From Acinetobacter variabilis (GTDB taxonomy: Bacteria; Pseudomonadota; Gammaproteobacteria; Pseudomonadales; Moraxellaceae), in NCBI RefSeq assembly GCF_000369625.1, contig NZ_KB850112.1:502528-566527 (forward strand): 64,000 nt of DNA, given 5' to 3'. Shown in pieces: positions 19,388 to 27,573 of this stretch. The translations under genes and the position numbers were made by a program. Position 1 is the first letter of the stretch; each line of letters begins with the position of its first letter. The notes under the pieces were generated by a model. It worked only from the letters and a program-made list of their open reading frames with translations, was not told the origin of the DNA and ran no database searches.

Positions 19388-20014
19388 ATGGCTCGTTATA
19401 TTGGTCCAAAATGCAAACTCTCTCGCCGCGAAGGGACAGACCTGCAATTAAAATCTGGCGTTAAACCATTTGACGTCAAAACTAAAAAACACGCTAAAGC
19501 TCCTGGTCAACATGGTGGAGCTCGTGGCGGTAAACAATCTGAGTACTCACTACAATTACGTGAAAAACAAAAAGTACGTCGTATGTACGGTGTTTTAGAG
19601 CGTCAATTTAGTAACTACTACAAAGAAGCTGCTCGTGTGAAAGGCGCAACTGGTGAAAACCTGTTGAAACTGCTTGAAAGCCGTCTTGATAACGTTGTTT
19701 ATCGCATGGGTTTTGGTTCTACACGTGCAGAAGCTCGTCAGTTAGTATCTCACCGTTCAATCACTTTAAATGGCCGTCGCGTTAACATCGCGTCTATCCA
19801 AGTTAAAGCTGGTGACGTGATTGCAGTTCACGAAGGCGCTAAACAACAATTACGTATCAAAAACGCAATTGAATTAGCTGCTCAACGTGGCATTCCTTCT
19901 TGGATGGAAGTAGATCATTCTAAACTAGAAGGTACGTTCAAAGCTGCACCGGATCGTTCTGATTTACCTGCTGAAATCAACGAAAGCTTGATTGTAGAAT
20001 TGTATTCTAAATAA
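19388..20014 (+). CDS. rpsD: 30S ribosomal protein S4
   Basis: 208 residues starting [16 protein letters not shown], with an S4 RNA-binding domain ([20 protein letters not shown]). It nucleates 16S folding and in E. coli represses the alpha operon by binding its leader. Confidence 0.97.
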   Translation: MARYIGPKCKLSRREGTDLQLKSGVKPFDVKTKKHAKAPGQHGGARGGKQSEYSLQLREKQKVRRMYGVLERQFSNYYKEAARVKGATGENLLKLLESRLDNVVYRMGFGSTRAEARQLVSHRSITLNGRRVNIASIQVKAGDVIAVHEGAKQQLRIKNAIELAAQRGIPSWMEVDHSKLEGTFKAAPDRSDLPAEINESLIVELYSK

Positions 20015-20030
20015 TCCTTGAGGTAGCAAT

Positions 20031-21038
20031 ATGACGCGTACTGCAAATGAGTTTCTAACTCCGCAAGCGATCAAGGTCGAAGCGGCAAGCGGGACCTCGG
20101 CAAAAGTTATTCTAGAACCCTTAGAGCGTGGCTTTGGTCATACTCTGGGCAATGCTTTACGTCGCATCCTTCTTTCTTCTTTACCTGGCGCTGCTGTGGT
20201 AGAAGTTGAGATTGAAGGTGTTGAGCACGAGTACAGTACTTTGGAAGGCTTGCAGCAGGACATCGTCGAGCTCTTGCTGAACCTAAAAGGATTGTCTATT
20301 AAGCTGTTCGATCAAAATGAAGCTTATTTAACATTAGAGAAACAAGGTCCAGGCGACGTAACTGCGGCTGACCTTCGTTTACCTCATAATGTTGAAGTGG
20401 TTAACCCTGAACACTTGATCGGCACGCTAAGTGCATCAGGCAATCTGAAGATGCGCCTGAAAGTGGCTCAAGGCCGTGGCTATGAGACTTCTGACTCACG
20501 TTTTCCAGAAGGCGAGACTCGCCCAGTGGGTCGTTTACAGTTAGATGCATCTTACAGCCCGATCAAACGTGTGTCTTACACAGTGGAAAACGCTCGTGTA
20601 GAACAACGTACTGACCTTGATAAACTGGTCATTGATCTTGAAACCAACGGTACAGTTGATCCTGAAGAAGCAATCCGCAAAGCGGCAACAATCTTGCAAC
20701 AACAAATTGCAATCTTTGTTGATCTTCAGAAAGATCAAGCTCCTGTGGCTCAAGAACCTCGTGAAGAAGTTGATCCAATTTTGCTTCGTCCAGTAGATGA
20801 TCTAGAGCTAACTGTTCGTTCTGCTAACTGTTTGAAAGCAGAAAACATTTACTACATTGGTGATCTTGTACAGCGTACTGAGGTTGAGTTACTTAAAACT
20901 CCTAACCTTGGTAAAAAATCGCTTACTGAGATCAAAGATGTTCTGGCTTCCAAAGGCTTACAACTCGGCATGCGTTTAGAGAACTGGCCACCAGCTAGTC
21001 TCCGTATGGACGATCGTTTCGCCTATCGTAGCCGTTAA
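20031..21038 (+). CDS. rpoA: RNA polymerase alpha subunit
   Basis: 335 residues. The N-terminal domain (1-235) has the dimerisation motif [20 protein letters not shown]. The C-terminal domain has the DNA- and activator-binding helices [17 protein letters not shown] and [13 protein letters not shown]. It lies between rpsD and rplQ as in other gamma-proteobacteria. Confidence 0.98.
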   Translation: MTRTANEFLTPQAIKVEAASGTSAKVILEPLERGFGHTLGNALRRILLSSLPGAAVVEVEIEGVEHEYSTLEGLQQDIVELLLNLKGLSIKLFDQNEAYLTLEKQGPGDVTAADLRLPHNVEVVNPEHLIGTLSASGNLKMRLKVAQGRGYETSDSRFPEGETRPVGRLQLDASYSPIKRVSYTVENARVEQRTDLDKLVIDLETNGTVDPEEAIRKAATILQQQIAIFVDLQKDQAPVAQEPREEVDPILLRPVDDLELTVRSANCLKAENIYYIGDLVQRTEVELLKTPNLGKKSLTEIKDVLASKGLQLGMRLENWPPASLRMDDRFAYRSR

Positions 21039-21056
21039 TTAAGTAGGACTATCACC

Positions 21057-21422
21057 ATGCGTCATCGTAATAGTGGTGTGAAATTAGGCCGTACAAGCAG
21101 TCATCGTAAAGCGATGTTCCAAAACATGGCTAACTCTTTGTTCGAGCACGAGTTGATCAAAACAACTGTGCCTAAAGCAAAAGAATTACGTCGTGTTGCT
21201 GAGCCTTTAATCACTTTAGCTAAAGTCGATACAGTAGCAAACCGTCGTTTGGCGTTTGCTCGTACTCGTTCAGCTGCAACTGTTGGTAAATTATTTACCG
21301 TTCTTGGCCCTCGTTACAAAGAGCGTAACGGCGGTTATCTACGTGTTCTTAAAGCGGGCTTCCGTGCAGGTGATGCTGCACCGATGGCTTACGTTGAGCT
21401 AGTAGATCGCGAAGTTAACTAA
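21057..21422 (+). CDS. rplQ: 50S ribosomal protein L17
   Basis: 121 residues starting [20 protein letters not shown], with the [14 protein letters not shown] motif. Last gene of the 13.5-kb ribosomal operon, followed by a terminator. Confidence 0.97.
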   Translation: MRHRNSGVKLGRTSSHRKAMFQNMANSLFEHELIKTTVPKAKELRRVAEPLITLAKVDTVANRRLAFARTRSAATVGKLFTVLGPRYKERNGGYLRVLKAGFRAGDAAPMAYVELVDREVN

Positions 21423-21450
21423 TTTCGTGTAGAGCAGCAAACATTGTTCG

Positions 21451-21482
21451 AAAAGGTCGGTTGAATAAACCGGCCTTTTTTA
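21451..21482 (+). terminator. Terminator of the S10-spc-alpha operon
   Basis: AAAAGGTCGGTT and AACCGGCCTTTT (one G-T pair) form a hairpin with a 5-base loop, followed by a T-run. It lies 28 bases after the rplQ stop. Confidence 0.85.
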
Positions 21483-21560
21483 TTGTCTTGCATTTACCTA
21501 TTATCAGACAGTTTAGTAATTTGTCCTGAAAAGATAAAAAATAATCACTTTTATTTAAAC

Positions 21561-21580
21561 TTGACATTGTGTATTGTCAA
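21561..21580. promoter_or_regulatory. Inverted repeat upstream of almA, possible operator
   Basis: TTGACA and TGTCAA flank an 8-base centre in the AT-rich gap before almA. A related TATGACAAT lies at about 21602. The left arm also resembles a -35 box, but no well-spaced -10 follows it, so the function is only inferred. Confidence 0.35.
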
Positions 21581-21629
21581 TTTTGTGCTTTAATAAAAAT
21601 ATATGACAATGCTCAGGTAAAAGAAGAAT

Positions 21630-23120
21630 ATGGAAAAGCAAGTTGATATTTTAATTGTAGGCGCGGGGATCTCGGGAATTGGTCTGGCAGCCCATCTTTC
21701 TAAACATAGTCCTCAACGCTCATTCGAAATCATTGAACGTCGTGAAAGCTTTGGCGGTACATGGGACTTGTTTAAATATCCTGGCATCCGTTCAGATTCG
21801 GACATGTCGACTTTTGGTTTCAATTTTAAGCCTTGGAAAAAAGAAAGCGTATTGGCTTCCGGTTCAGCAATTAAAAATTATCTTGCAGAAGTGATTCAAG
21901 AATTTAACTTGAGCTCAAAAATTCATTTTCAACATCGCGTCGTTAGTGCCAATTATGATTCAGTGACACGTAAATGGTCAGTCGTAGTTGAAAACGCTCA
22001 GGGCAAAAAGCAGACCTGGATCGCTAACTTCGTTCTTGGCTGTACTGGTTACTACAATTATGATCAAGGTTTCCAGCCGGAATTCCCGAATCAGGAAGCA
22101 TTCAAAGGTACATTCATTCACCCGCAGCATTGGCCTGAAAATCTGGACTATAGCGGAAAAAAAGTGGTGATTATTGGCAGTGGTGCGACAGCGATTACAC
22201 TGGTTCCTGCCATGGTGAAAGGTGGTGCAGGGCATGTGACCATGTTACAACGCTCTCCTACCTATATCGCCTCAGTTCCTTCGATCGACATGATTTACTC
22301 AAAAATGCGTAAATTAATGCCTGAAGATGTGGCCTATAAGCTGACCCGTGCGCGTAATATCGGCATGCAGCGTGGTATCTATGCACTCGCACAAAAACAG
22401 CCAAAACTACTGAAAACATTACTATTAAAATCTGTACAGTTTCAGTTGAAAGGGAAAGTGGATATGAAACACTTTACCCCGAATTATGAACCTTGGGATC
22501 AGCGCCTATGTGTAGTGCCAGATGGGGATTTATTCAAAATCCTGCGTGAAGGTCATGCATCTGTAGAAACAGATCATATCGAAAAATTTACTGAAACTGG
22601 GATTCAGCTGAAATCAGGTAAACATCTGGATGCGGATATTATTGTGTCTGCTACTGGTTTAAATATTCAGATTCTGGGTGGTATTCAGGCCACGATGGAT
22701 GGCAAGCCTTTGGATACGTCGAAGCATATGCTGTATCAAGGGGTGATGGTCAGTGATGTGCCAAATATGGCGCTGATTATTGGTTATATCAACGCTTCCT
22801 GGACCTTGAAAGTGGACATTGCCGCAGAATATATCTGCCGTCTGCTCAATTATATGGATCAGCATGGTTATAATGAAGTGATTCCAGAAGGGGATGCTAC
22901 GGAATTACTTGAAGATACGGTGATGGGTAGTTTAACTTCAGGCTATATTGCCCGTGCAGCGGATGTGATGCCGAAACAGGGTAAGCATGCACCTTGGAAA
23001 GTATCCAATAATTATCTGGCAGACCGTAAAGAGCTGAAAACTGCATCTTTTGAAGATGGAGTATTGAAATTTAAAACGAGATCCAGTGCTGTACCAGCCA
23101 AGCCAAGATTGGTGTCTTAA
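21630..23120 (+). CDS. almA: Flavin monooxygenase AlmA-type (long-chain alkane hydroxylase, Baeyer-Villiger-like)
   Basis: 496 residues with FAD-binding GAGISG (11-16), a second dinucleotide site GSGATA, and the Baeyer-Villiger fingerprint F-x-G-x3-H-x3-W (FKGTFIHPQHW). The N-terminus and general sequence match my memory of Acinetobacter AlmA, which is needed for growth on alkanes longer than about C30. AlmA probably oxidises them subterminally or terminally with NADPH and O2. The gene faces an acyl-CoA dehydrogenase gene across a shared terminator, which fits a lipid or alkane role. A generic flavin monooxygenase is the alternative. Confidence 0.78.
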   Translation: MEKQVDILIVGAGISGIGLAAHLSKHSPQRSFEIIERRESFGGTWDLFKYPGIRSDSDMSTFGFNFKPWKKESVLASGSAIKNYLAEVIQEFNLSSKIHFQHRVVSANYDSVTRKWSVVVENAQGKKQTWIANFVLGCTGYYNYDQGFQPEFPNQEAFKGTFIHPQHWPENLDYSGKKVVIIGSGATAITLVPAMVKGGAGHVTMLQRSPTYIASVPSIDMIYSKMRKLMPEDVAYKLTRARNIGMQRGIYALAQKQPKLLKTLLLKSVQFQLKGKVDMKHFTPNYEPWDQRLCVVPDGDLFKILREGHASVETDHIEKFTETGIQLKSGKHLDADIIVSATGLNIQILGGIQATMDGKPLDTSKHMLYQGVMVSDVPNMALIIGYINASWTLKVDIAAEYICRLLNYMDQHGYNEVIPEGDATELLEDTVMGSLTSGYIARAADVMPKQGKHAPWKVSNNYLADRKELKTASFEDGVLKFKTRSSAVPAKPRLVS

Positions 23121-23133
23121 GTTAGACATAGAT

Positions 23134-23161
23134 AAAAGGAGTACCTGATGTACTCCTTTTT
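23134..23161. terminator. Bidirectional terminator between almA and the acyl-CoA dehydrogenase gene
   Basis: Perfect arms AAAAGGAGTAC and GTACTCCTTTT with a 5-base loop. Flanking A and T runs make it usable from both convergent genes. Confidence 0.85.
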
Positions 23162-23172
23162 CACATTTCAAA

Positions 23173-24345
23173 TTAGAGTGATCTGGAAATCAGTTCCTTC
23201 ATGATTTCATTGGTTCCTGCATAAATGCGGTTCGCGCGATTATCCAGATACGCTCGTGCAATCGGGTATTCCAGCATATAGCCATAACCGCCATGCAGTT
23301 GCAGGCATTCATCAACCACTTTGCTATACAGTTCAGAAATTTTGTATTTAGCAGCTGCGGCAGCATCAATTCCCAATTCCTGAGTAAGCTGTAGTTGCAT
23401 ACAACGGTCCAGATAAGCCCGACAAATTTCAATTTCGGTACGCAGTTCTGCCAGTTTAAAACGGGTATTTTGAAAAGCGCTGATCGGTTTGCCAAAGGCT
23501 TGACGTTCTTTGGTGTATTTCACTGTATGTGCGAATGCCGCTTCTGCCCCTGCCTGACATATGATGGCCACAATTAACCGTTCCCAAGCCAGTTCTTTCA
23601 TCAGCATCATAAAACCCATGTCTTCCTGACCTAGCAGGTTTTCTTTAGGCACACGGACATTGTCAAAGAACAGTTCACAGGTATCCTGACCTTTCATGCC
23701 GATTTTATTTAAGGGTTTACCTTTACTAAATCCTGCACGATCTGCTTCGACCATAATTAAAGACAGGTTAGCAGAGCCTTTCTCGCTATGGCCCGTTTTA
23801 CATACCACAATTGCCATATCACAAAGATAGCCATTGGTAATGAAAATTTTAGATCCATTAATCACATACTCATCACCTTCTAATACCGCACTGGTGCGTA
23901 CTGCCTGCAGGTCTGAGCCAGTTCCGGGCTCAGTCATCGCAATTGCCGTGACCACTTCACCTGTTGCCATTTTCGGGAGCCATTGCTGCTTTTGTGTTTC
24001 ATTGCAAAAGTTCAGAATATAATTGGCCACGATATCGGAGTGCAATGAAAATCCTGTCGCAGAGTCGCCTGCATAGGCCTGTTCTTCGATCAGGATCATG
24101 CTGTATAAACGATCCACCCCTGAACCGCCATAAGCTTCAGGCATCGTGGCACAGAGAAGGCCAAGTTCACCGGCTTTATTCCAGAGCTCACGATCGATAT
24201 GCTGTTGCTGTTCATATTTTTCTGTATGAGGAGTCACTTCCTTTTCATAAAATTTACGGACCGTCTCCCGAAAGGCTTCATGTTCATCATTGAAAAGTTG
24301 ACGTGGCAGCATGCTGGCCAATGGACGGATCGCGCTCGAATGCAT
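23173..24345 (-). CDS. Acyl-CoA dehydrogenase
   Basis: 390-residue FAD flavoenzyme of beta-oxidation. It has the family motifs AMTEPGTGSDLQ (flavin/substrate contact), a middle beta domain with NGSKIFITNG, and a C-terminal helical domain ending YAGTNEIMKELISRSL. The GTNEIMKELI ending is typical of the long-chain / isovaleryl-type subgroup, where the base glutamate lies elsewhere. The exact acyl substrate is unknown. The nearby AlmA-like gene suggests long-chain fatty acids, which is inference. Confidence 0.9.
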   Translation of the reverse strand: MHSSAIRPLASMLPRQLFNDEHEAFRETVRKFYEKEVTPHTEKYEQQQHIDRELWNKAGELGLLCATMPEAYGGSGVDRLYSMILIEEQAYAGDSATGFSLHSDIVANYILNFCNETQKQQWLPKMATGEVVTAIAMTEPGTGSDLQAVRTSAVLEGDEYVINGSKIFITNGYLCDMAIVVCKTGHSEKGSANLSLIMVEADRAGFSKGKPLNKIGMKGQDTCELFFDNVRVPKENLLGQEDMGFMMLMKELAWERLIVAIICQAGAEAAFAHTVKYTKERQAFGKPISAFQNTRFKLAELRTEIEICRAYLDRCMQLQLTQELGIDAAAAAKYKISELYSKVVDECLQLHGGYGYMLEYPIARAYLDNRANRIYAGTNEIMKELISRSL

Positions 24346-24527
24346 CTTATAATTCCCTTATTGTGATATTTTATTTAACTTAAGATAGAGCAGACGAGGG
24401 AGCAATGAGCTGAATGTTCAAATCTGGGGAATCTACTGATGCTTTTGGTCATTTGTATGAAATACCTCGAAATTCAGCAATGGCTTAAGGTAAACTACTC
24501 AGGTTTGTAACGAGTTGGGAAAATTCG

Positions 24528-24785
24528 ATGACTGATGACATCACCTTAGAAGAGCGCAAAGTGATTTATCGCGCGCGTCGTGGCTTGAAAGAGATCGATG
24601 TATATTTTGATCCCTACGTGAAAAACTATTATCTCAATGCTGATCCCTTCGAAAAACAGATGTTTGCTGAGCTGGTTGCACAGGAAGATCCGGACCTGCT
24701 GGACTGGTTTATGGAAGTGTCAGAACCCCCACGCCCTGAATTAAAAGATTTTATCAAGAAACTTAAATTTTACGTTCATGGATAA
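24528..24785 (+). CDS. sdhE: FAD assembly factor SdhE (CptB/YgfY)
   Basis: 85-residue protein of the DUF339 family with the RRGLKEID stretch (R-G-x-x-E), needed for attaching FAD covalently to succinate dehydrogenase SdhA. It overlaps the next gene by eight bases (ATGGATAA), and the pairing with YgfX is conserved across gamma-proteobacteria, where it was once described as a toxin-antitoxin pair (CptAB). Confidence 0.9.
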   Translation: MTDDITLEERKVIYRARRGLKEIDVYFDPYVKNYYLNADPFEKQMFAELVAQEDPDLLDWFMEVSEPPRPELKDFIKKLKFYVHG

Positions 24786-25164
24786 TCGCTGTTTTAAGCT
24801 GAAACGCAGTAAGTGTGCACTGGTGTTTCAGCTTTTTATTTTTGCTGTATTGATGTTCCTGCTGTATCAGTTATTGCCTGTGACAATTTGGTTGGTTTGC
24901 GGCGTCATCGGTCTGGTCATTTACCAGTTGTTTTATCGTAAGACACCGCACATTGAGCAGTTTGAATATCTGGATGGACGTGAATGGTCACTGACAGCAG
25001 CTGCGCAAGGTACACGGCGAGTGTTGATCAGTCACGTGATTGATCACCAAGCTTATATCGTGGTGTATTTCCAGCATGCAAAAGCACGTCCGTTGCTCAT
25101 CTGGTGTGACCAGTTGCCTTTTAAACAATGGAAATCTTTGAAAGTTTTAACAAAAATGCTTTAA
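24778..25164 (+). CDS. YgfX (CptA)-like inner-membrane protein
   Basis: 128 residues. Two hydrophobic helices span about residues 14-45, then a soluble part with regularly spaced Trp (EWSL, LLIWCDQLPFKQWK). This is the layout of YgfX, the membrane partner of SdhE. Recognition rests mainly on topology and on translational coupling to sdhE. YgfX was proposed to disturb MreB/FtsZ in E. coli, but this role is disputed. Confidence 0.7.
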   Translation: MDNRCFKLKRSKCALVFQLFIFAVLMFLLYQLLPVTIWLVCGVIGLVIYQLFYRKTPHIEQFEYLDGREWSLTAAAQGTRRVLISHVIDHQAYIVVYFQHAKARPLLIWCDQLPFKQWKSLKVLTKML

Positions 25165-25292
25165 TTGTCAGACAACTGATATTCCGAAATTTTAAATAAA
25201 TTGATTAAAAATAAAGATTTATCCGCCAACCCCGCTTGAATTGTCAGACAAAAAATCATATTTCTCTGCAAAAACAATGAATTGTATGACAA
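25165..25292. promoter_or_regulatory. Three palindromic GntR/FadR-like operators before a microprotein gene
   Basis: TTGTCAGACAA occurs at 25165-25175 and 25241-25251, and TTGTATGACAA at 25282-25292. All fit TTGT-M-N-K-ACAA, the form of sites bound by FCD-type GntR regulators (PdhR, LldR, FadR). The third copy overlaps the -35 of a plausible promoter (TGACAA, 17 bases, TTATAA). No GntR gene lies nearby, so the regulator is elsewhere. Confidence 0.5.
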
Positions 25293-25355
25293 TTTTTCGG
25301 CTGCTTTTTTTATAAGCAGGTACATTTAACTCACCAACAGCGAACACAGGAGATC

Positions 25356-25460
25356 ATGATGGAATTTCCAATGTGGATGTTTTTGATCGTTGCGATTGTG
25401 ATGGCCCTAGTCATAGGACGGCTGGGAACGGTGCTGAAGGACAGATTTTCACCTAAATAA
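25356..25460 (+). CDS. 34-residue single-span membrane microprotein
   Basis: Short frame MMEFPMWMFLIVAIVMALVI followed by GRLGTVLKDRFSPK. It has one hydrophobic helix (residues 4-20) with a positively charged C-terminal end, so the C-terminus is probably cytoplasmic. The ribosome-binding site CACAGGAGATC is strong, and a tandem ATG at 25359 is an alternative. A promoter with operator-like repeats stands before it and a strong terminator after it, so it forms its own transcription unit. No function is recognised. Confidence 0.65.
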   Translation: MMEFPMWMFLIVAIVMALVIGRLGTVLKDRFSPK

Positions 25461-25508
25461 CAGAATTAAGCTCGAGAACCTATTTTCTTCTCGACTTGCC
25501 AAGTTGAT

Positions 25509-25549
25509 AAGTAGCATGTGCTGAACCGTCGCAATGCTACTTTTTTTTT
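25509..25549 (+). terminator. Terminator after the microprotein gene
   Basis: AAGTAGCAT (25509-25517) pairs with ATGCTACTT, followed by a run of nine T. The loop is long (16 bases). Confidence 0.75.
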
Positions 25550-25710
25550 GCCCAAAATTTGGGATTTTATCTACTACAATCAATTGCAGCTGGGCGATTT
25601 AATGGCAAAGTGTCTGGTCTAAATTAGAGTAAATACTCTTTTATTCGTTATATGCTTCTGATATGTTTAGCAGAATAATGGACATAATCACAATTATAGA
25701 GGACAGGAAA

Positions 25711-26751
25711 ATGTCGAGCGTCCGAAAAATATGCCAAGGTATGGCGACCATTGCAATAACAACAACAGTTCTAACAGGATGTTCTCAGGTCATTAAAACC
25801 GGTGCCAATGTGGCGCTGGGTTTCACTGAAAAGCATATTGTTCCACCAATCCTGGCGATGGATGATGCCGAGATGGTGTGTAATTCCGGGAATTCTTTAA
25901 CGCCGGCTATCATGTCGACCAAGGGAATGGGGGCTGATCCGACTCGTGTTGCAGTACTGATGTATTCTGCAGCCGGAATTTGTGCCGAGCAGAAAGCGCT
26001 GGATGCAGAGCTACGGTATCTGCGTGCTTCTAAAGTCAATCAGGTGACTGAAGCTCAGGATGCGCGGATTGAGCAGAAACGCTGGGCTGCACTGGCTGCA
26101 CAACGCCAGTATACGGGTTATCAGTTATTTCAGACCCGTTATGGGAAAAAATATAAAAAAGCGCTGGGGGAAAGCTGCCCACGCATGAACAGTGATATTG
26201 AACAGACAGTTTATCTGCTGGGCATGCTGAGTGGCTTGCAAGCCATGACCAATGACATTAATTCTGGTGGGGCCGTACAAGTACCCAAAGATATTGCGGC
26301 TGTGGTTGAGCGTGGCATGGCCTGTCTGGATAATACCAAATTCTGGGGCGCGCCAAATGCAACCCGTGCTGTAATCTGGACTTTATTGCCAGGGGCAGGT
26401 GATGGGAAACCTGATCCTTACCAAACTCTGAAACAGTCAGTACAAATTGGTGAGCAAAAAGGTGTACGTTTATCACATGCCTTATATGCTGTAGCCGCAC
26501 AGGCCAGTGGGGATGATGCCAAAATTCGTGATGCGTTAAGAACCTTTGATCAGGCACGTAGTGATGAGAAGCCGGTCAATCCTCAGTTCAAGCTGATCGA
26601 CAGTATGGCTGCCATTATGGTGAATGGTATTTCTGACCGTTACTGGACTGAAAATACCGGTATTCGTAGTGCAGATGATGGCATGCAAACCTTCTGGGAT
26701 GAAACAGATAATTCCTCAGAACTGGATGATCTGTTCAGAGCTGATCTATAA
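25711..26751 (+). CDS. Lipoprotein, possibly a TRAP-associated TatT-like component
   Basis: The ATG at 25711 is preferred over 25663 because AGGACAGGA precedes it and the product then starts with a signal peptide ending in the lipobox LTGC. The mature part is 320 residues, mostly helical and rich in Ala and Gln, with Cys residues in DDAEMVCNSG, AAGICAEQ, GESCPRM and GMACLDN. TatT (PF16811) proteins are helical lipoproteins coded beside TRAP permeases, and a TRAP permease follows two genes on, so a TatT-type role is possible. The similarity is not strong enough to be sure. Confidence 0.6.
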   Translation: MSSVRKICQGMATIAITTTVLTGCSQVIKTGANVALGFTEKHIVPPILAMDDAEMVCNSGNSLTPAIMSTKGMGADPTRVAVLMYSAAGICAEQKALDAELRYLRASKVNQVTEAQDARIEQKRWAALAAQRQYTGYQLFQTRYGKKYKKALGESCPRMNSDIEQTVYLLGMLSGLQAMTNDINSGGAVQVPKDIAAVVERGMACLDNTKFWGAPNATRAVIWTLLPGAGDGKPDPYQTLKQSVQIGEQKGVRLSHALYAVAAQASGDDAKIRDALRTFDQARSDEKPVNPQFKLIDSMAAIMVNGISDRYWTENTGIRSADDGMQTFWDETDNSSELDDLFRADL

Positions 26752-26823
26752 TTTAATGAAAAATTAAGTGAATGATGCTCATAGAGGTCATTTTCAATAT
26801 GTTGAAAGGAGTTCAAGGAGCCG

Positions 26824-27396
26824 ATGCAAGATCAACATCTTCGACGAAAAATTATTTTTCTGGCGGCTTTTGTCTCTCTTTCAGCGAGTTTGCAAATCTT
26901 TAACGATGCTTTCATCTACTGGCAGGAAAGCCTGCTCGGGGAATTCTGGCGGCTCTGGACTGCGCACTGGGTGCATGTCGGCTGGGCCCATTATTTTCTG
27001 AATATTCTTGCCTTTATCTGTTTGCCTTTCATTTTTCCCCGTGCATCTGTGTGGCATTTCGTCTCAATCCTTTTGATTCTGCCACCGTTGATCAGCCTGA
27101 GTTTTTATTTTTTCCTGCCAAATATTGAAGCATATGCAGGACTATCCGGGGTATTACATGGGGCCTATGTCGCAGTCGCCTGTGTGCATCTGCTTTATCA
27201 ACGTGAACGTGGATTTGCCGTACTGGTATTATTTTTAATCTTTGCCAAACTAATTTGGGAAAATACCATTGGAAATCAGGAAACTGCACAACTTATTGGC
27301 AGTCCGGTACTGGTCGAAGCGCATTTGTTAGGGGTAATCTGGGGAGTAGTAGTCGCATTACTCTATATCTTGGGTAACTATGTTGGGGATAGCTGA
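26824..27396 (+). CDS. Rhombosortase-like rhomboid intramembrane serine protease
   Basis: 190 residues with about six membrane helices. HWVHVGWAHYFLNIL resembles the rhomboid L1/TM2 His-Asn segment, GLSGVLHG carries the nucleophile serine, and EAHLLGVIWG carries the catalytic histidine. The small size and GxSGxxHG form match rhombosortase (RrtA). This cleaves the C-terminal GlyGly-CTERM sorting tail of secreted proteins, such as type II secretion substrates in Vibrio and Acinetobacter. No GlyGly-CTERM protein is visible in this window, so the substrate lies elsewhere. It sits between the lipoprotein and the TRAP permease on the same strand. Confidence 0.8.
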   Translation: MQDQHLRRKIIFLAAFVSLSASLQIFNDAFIYWQESLLGEFWRLWTAHWVHVGWAHYFLNILAFICLPFIFPRASVWHFVSILLILPPLISLSFYFFLPNIEAYAGLSGVLHGAYVAVACVHLLYQRERGFAVLVLFLIFAKLIWENTIGNQETAQLIGSPVLVEAHLLGVIWGVVVALLYILGNYVGDS

Positions 27397-27573
27397 AACT
27401 GTTGGCAGAAAAGACAAAAAGAAAAGATAAATTGTCATTTTTATTCTGCTGATTTTCATGCAGAGTCAAAACAGAAAATAATAATACTGACCCTTGTAAA
27501 GGAATTTTCGGGGCAGACAGAAAGACCAGCGCTTAAAAGAATGTAAGGCGCGAAAACAAGAATAGGAAAATAC

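Noticed and set aside
24778..25164. Toxin-antitoxin system (CptAB)
   Set aside because: The pair is better explained as SdhE and its membrane neighbour YgfX. The toxin claim for this family is disputed and nothing else here supports it.
25663..25710. Upstream start for the TatT-like lipoprotein
   Set aside because: It would place 16 extra residues before a clear signal peptide and lacks a good ribosome-binding site.
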